64,000 nucleotides of DNA from Goodfellowiella coeruleoviolacea (GTDB lineage: Bacteria > Actinomycetota > Actinomycetes > Mycobacteriales > Pseudonocardiaceae), in assembly GCF_024171785.1 (NCBI RefSeq), contig NZ_JAMTCK010000017.1, forward strand, positions 62,001 through 126,000, in the 5' to 3' direction. Every line of letters begins with the position of its first letter. Position 1 is the stretch's first letter. Below are positions 61,452 to 64,000 of this stretch, one piece after another. The notes under the pieces are model-generated. The model was not told the origin of the DNA, did no database searches, and worked only from the letters and a program-made list of their open reading frames with translations. A program made the position numbers and the translations under genes.

Positions 61452-62666
61452 TCAGGCTTCGCGGTAGAACGGGTCGGCGACGTCGCCCTCGCCGGTGGTC
61501 TCGTTGAACGTGTACACCTCGCGACCGTCCACGAAGACCCGCTGCGCGCGGCTCATCACGTCCAGCGGGTCGCCGGACCAGATCACCACGTCACCGTCCA
61601 GGCCCGGCTTGAGCGCGCCCACCCGGTCGTCCAGGCCCATCATCTGGGCCGGGTTGACCGTGATCGAGCGCAGCGCCGCGGTCCGGTCCATGCCCTCCTT
61701 GACCGCCAGGGTGGCCTGGTGCACCAGGAAGTTGATCGGCACCACCGGGTGGTCGGTGGTGATCGCCACCCGCACGCCGGCCCGGTCCAGGATGCCCGGG
61801 TTGCGCAGCGACCGCCGCCGAAGCTCCACTTTGGACCGAGTGGTGAACAGCGGGCCGATGATCACCGGCACGTCCCGCTCGGCCAGCACGTCGGCGAGCA
61901 GGTGCCCCTCGGTGCCGTGGTTGACCACCAGCTTGTAGCCGAACTCGTCGGCCAGCCGCAGCGCGGTGGCGATGTCGTCGTGCCGGTGGGTGTGCTGGCA
62001 CCAGGGCAGCTCCCCGTCCAGCACCTTGACCAGCACCTCCAGCGTGGGGTCGCGGTCGAACGGCTTGTCCTCGGCCGCCGCGTGCGCCCGCTTGGCCTTG
62101 TAGTCCTGGGCCTTGGTGAACGCGTCGCGGATCACCGCGGCCACGCCCAGCCGGGTGGACGGCAGCACCTTCTTGTCGCCGTAGACGCGCTTGGGGTTCT
62201 CACCCAGCGCGCTCTTCACGCTGACCGGGTTGCGGATCAGCATGTCGTCCACGGTCCGGCCCCAGCACTTGACCGCCACGGTCTGGCCGCCGATCGGGTT
62301 GCCCGAGCCCGGCTTGATCACCGCGGAGGTGACCCCGCCGGACAGCGCGTCGCGGAAGCCCTCGTCGTCGGGGTTGATGCCGTCGAGCGCGCGCAGCCGG
62401 GCCCCGTTGGGGTCGGTCATCTCGTTGGTGTCGTTGCCGGCCCAGCCCTCGCCCTCCTCGTGCACGCCGATGTGGCCGTGCGCCTCGACGAAGCCGGGCA
62501 GCACCCACGAGCCGGACGCGTCCACCACGCGGACGCCCTCGGGCACGCTCACCTCGCCGGCCGGGCCGACCGCGGCGATCTTGCCGTCCCTGACCAGCAC
62601 GGTGCCGCCGTCGATCGGGTCGCCGTCAACCGGGACGACGTACCCACCAGTAATCGCAACATCCAT
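61452..62666 (-). CDS. Amidohydrolase family metal-dependent hydrolase
   Basis: A 404-residue imidazolonepropionase/amidohydrolase-like enzyme from ATG 62666. The metal-binding motif is GFVEAHGHIG (HxH near residue 64), with later ligands in CQHTHRHDD, VNHGTEGH and TTDHPVV, and the usual bracketing beta-sandwich parts (VLVRDGKIAAVG at the start, GDVVIWSGDPLDVMS near the end). It hydrolyses a cyclic amide or related bond; substrate unknown. It stands alone. Confidence 0.88.
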   Translation of the reverse strand: MDVAITGGYVVPVDGDPIDGGTVLVRDGKIAAVGPAGEVSVPEGVRVVDASGSWVLPGFVEAHGHIGVHEEGEGWAGNDTNEMTDPNGARLRALDGINPDDEGFRDALSGGVTSAVIKPGSGNPIGGQTVAVKCWGRTVDDMLIRNPVSVKSALGENPKRVYGDKKVLPSTRLGVAAVIRDAFTKAQDYKAKRAHAAAEDKPFDRDPTLEVLVKVLDGELPWCQHTHRHDDIATALRLADEFGYKLVVNHGTEGHLLADVLAERDVPVIIGPLFTTRSKVELRRRSLRNPGILDRAGVRVAITTDHPVVPINFLVHQATLAVKEGMDRTAALRSITVNPAQMMGLDDRVGALKPGLDGDVVIWSGDPLDVMSRAQRVFVDGREVYTFNETTGEGDVADPFYREA

Positions 62667-62760
62667 GGTTAGCCACGCTAACGGCCACCCCTGACCGGGC
62701 GAAACCCACCCCGGGGTGGGCTCTCGGCCACCGCTGGCCGCAGCGACCGCACCCGCTCGG

Positions 62761-63168
62761 TCACCCGTTGTCACCCCGCTGGTCGTAGCTGGCGCGCGCG
62801 GCCACGACCTCCTCGATGTGCTCCTCCGCCCACGCCTTGATCGCCCCCATCAGCGGCAGCAGGCTCCGGCCCAGCGGCGTGAGCGCGTAGTCCACCCGGA
62901 CCGGCACGGACGCGGTGACCGCGCGGGACACCAGCCCGTCCCGCTCCAGCACGCGCAGCGTCTGGGTGAGCATCTTCTGGCTCACCCCAGCGATCTTCCT
63001 GGCCAGGTCGCTGTACCGGCGGGGACCGTCGGCCAGCGCGGTCAGCACCAGGCTCACCCACTTGTCGCTGATCCGGTCGAGCAGCTGCCGGGCCGGACAG
63101 GTGGCCATGAACGCGTCGTACTCCTCGCGTGCCGCCTCCCGCAGCTGTGCCGCCGTGCGCGTGACCAT
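62761..63168 (-). CDS. HxlR-family transcriptional regulator
   Basis: A 135-residue protein from ATG 63168. The HxlR winged helix is LLDRISDKWVSLVLTALADGPRRYSDLARKIAGVSQKMLTQTLRVLERDGLV in sense at residues 28-80. It is divergent from the quinone oxidoreductase gene at 63314, the normal arrangement for HxlR/quinone-sensing regulators. Confidence 0.9.
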   Translation of the reverse strand: MVTRTAAQLREAAREEYDAFMATCPARQLLDRISDKWVSLVLTALADGPRRYSDLARKIAGVSQKMLTQTLRVLERDGLVSRAVTASVPVRVDYALTPLGRSLLPLMGAIKAWAEEHIEEVVAARASYDQRGDNG

Positions 63169-63313
63169 CCGCCGCCTCCGTTCCCACTCCGCCGTACCTT
63201 ACGCACTTCCAGGTGCCTTCTTCCCGTCGGAGAGTAGCTCTTCATAGGTTCGTGGCACAGCGGAAGCCAGTGCTGATCAGCACTGCCGGATCTCACTGTG
63301 GGAGGACATCGCC

Positions 63314-64000
63314 ATGCACGCGGTCGTGGTTCGCACCTTCGGCGGCCCCGAGGCCCTGGAGCACGTCGACGTGCCGCTGCCGGAGCCCGGCCCCGGCCAG
63401 CTCCGGATCCGGGTCGCGGCCAGCGCGGTGAACCCGGTGGACGCGGCCACCCGGTCCGGCGAGCTGCACCGGGGCGGCCTGATGTCGGGCAGCGGGGTGT
63501 TCGGGATCGGCTGGGACGCGGCCGGCACCGTGGACGCGATCGGGCCGGGCGTGACCGGCTTCGCCCCCGGCCAGGCCGTGATCGGCGTGTCCGACCGGCT
63601 CGACGTGCCGCTGGGCACCTACGCCGAGTTCGTGGTGCTGGACGCCGACGCGGTCACCGCGGCGCCGACCACCGTGCCCCTGACGGCCGCCGCCACCCTG
63701 CCGCTCAACGGGCTGACCGCCTGGCAGGCCCTGGACCGGCTCGCCCTGGCCGAGGGGCAGACCGTGCTGGTCACCGGCGCGGCCGGGGCCGTGGGCGGGT
63801 TCGCCGTGGAACTGGCCGTGGCGCGGGGACTGCGCGTGGTGGCGCTGGCCGGACAGCGCGACGCCGACCTGGTGCGGGGGTTCGGCGCCGAGTGGTTCGT
63901 CCCGCGCGAGGACGTTCCCGCCGGTGCCGGCCTGGGCACCGCCGTGCGCGCGCTGGTGCCCGGCGGGGTGGACGGCGTGCTGGACGCGGCCGTGCTGGGA
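63314..64000 (+). CDS. NADP-dependent quinone-oxidoreductase-type MDR (cut by window edge)
   Basis: A medium-chain reductase from ATG 63314, open to the window end (229 residues seen). It has GPEALEHVDVPLPEPGPGQ, RVAASAVNPVDAATRSGE, GWDAAGTVDAIGPGVTGF and the Rossmann motif LVTGAAGAVGGFAVELAV near residue 153. No zinc ligands are seen. The family reduces quinones or enones with NADPH. It is divergent from an HxlR repressor. Confidence 0.9.
   Translation, partial: MHAVVVRTFGGPEALEHVDVPLPEPGPGQLRIRVAASAVNPVDAATRSGELHRGGLMSGSGVFGIGWDAAGTVDAIGPGVTGFAPGQAVIGVSDRLDVPLGTYAEFVVLDADAVTAAPTTVPLTAAATLPLNGLTAWQALDRLALAEGQTVLVTGAAGAVGGFAVELAVARGLRVVALAGQRDADLVRGFGAEWFVPREDVPAGAGLGTAVRALVPGGVDGVLDAAVLG

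Overview
The window is GC-rich DNA from a filamentous actinomycete. Pseudonocardiaceae or a close relative is most likely. The signs are dense GTG starts, many TetR/MarR/MFS pairs, an XRE regulator (DUF5753 type) next to DUF397 genes with a divergent run of small cysteine-rich genes, and FtsK-type small-protein loci. No rRNA is present; there is one tRNA, Arg(CCT). No transposase, integrase or cas gene is visible.

Layout. 1-2.4 kb: the 5' part of a GHKL ATPase gene and a decayed stretch. 2.4-12 kb: regulator/enzyme and regulator/efflux pairs, several with clear palindromic operators. 12.5-16.6 kb: a cyclase of oxidosqualene-cyclase type followed by a membrane GT2 glycosyltransferase. 17-23 kb: tRNA-Arg, a LysR regulator, a secreted C39-like protein, a DUF4232-type lipoprotein, a lipase and an SDR. 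23.3-28.5 kb: a locus of two small helical proteins, an FtsK/SpoIIIE ATPase and two accessory proteins. 28.6-33 kb: housekeeping-type oxidoreductases including GlpD. 33.1-35.1 kb: seven overlapping small genes, mostly cysteine-rich, on the minus strand.

35.3-45.7 kb is the most unusual part. An XRE regulator and a DUF397 gene are followed by CRISPR blocks built on one plan: DUF397 gene, shared hairpin, degenerate last repeat, array, conserved leader of about 128 bp. The arrays are transcribed on the minus strand. The plan occurs three times in tandem (the third DUF397 copy is broken), and a further array with leader lies after an MFS gene. One array is split by a 4.45 kb piece of phage DNA sitting exactly between two intact repeats. 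The piece starts in a RusA-type nuclease gene and ends 10 codons into a major capsid gene. It also carries a scaffold gene, a truncated ADP-ribosyltransferase, a probable toxin/immunity remnant and a low-GC membrane protein.

45.8-64 kb: two ABC export operons with regulators, a DHA2 efflux pump with MarR, citrate synthase, a PfkB kinase with TetR, an acyl-CoA dehydrogenase, an alpha/beta hydrolase with a PucR-like regulator, an amidohydrolase, and an HxlR regulator divergent from a quinone-oxidoreductase gene cut by the window edge. All assignments come from reading translations and motifs; no database search was run.
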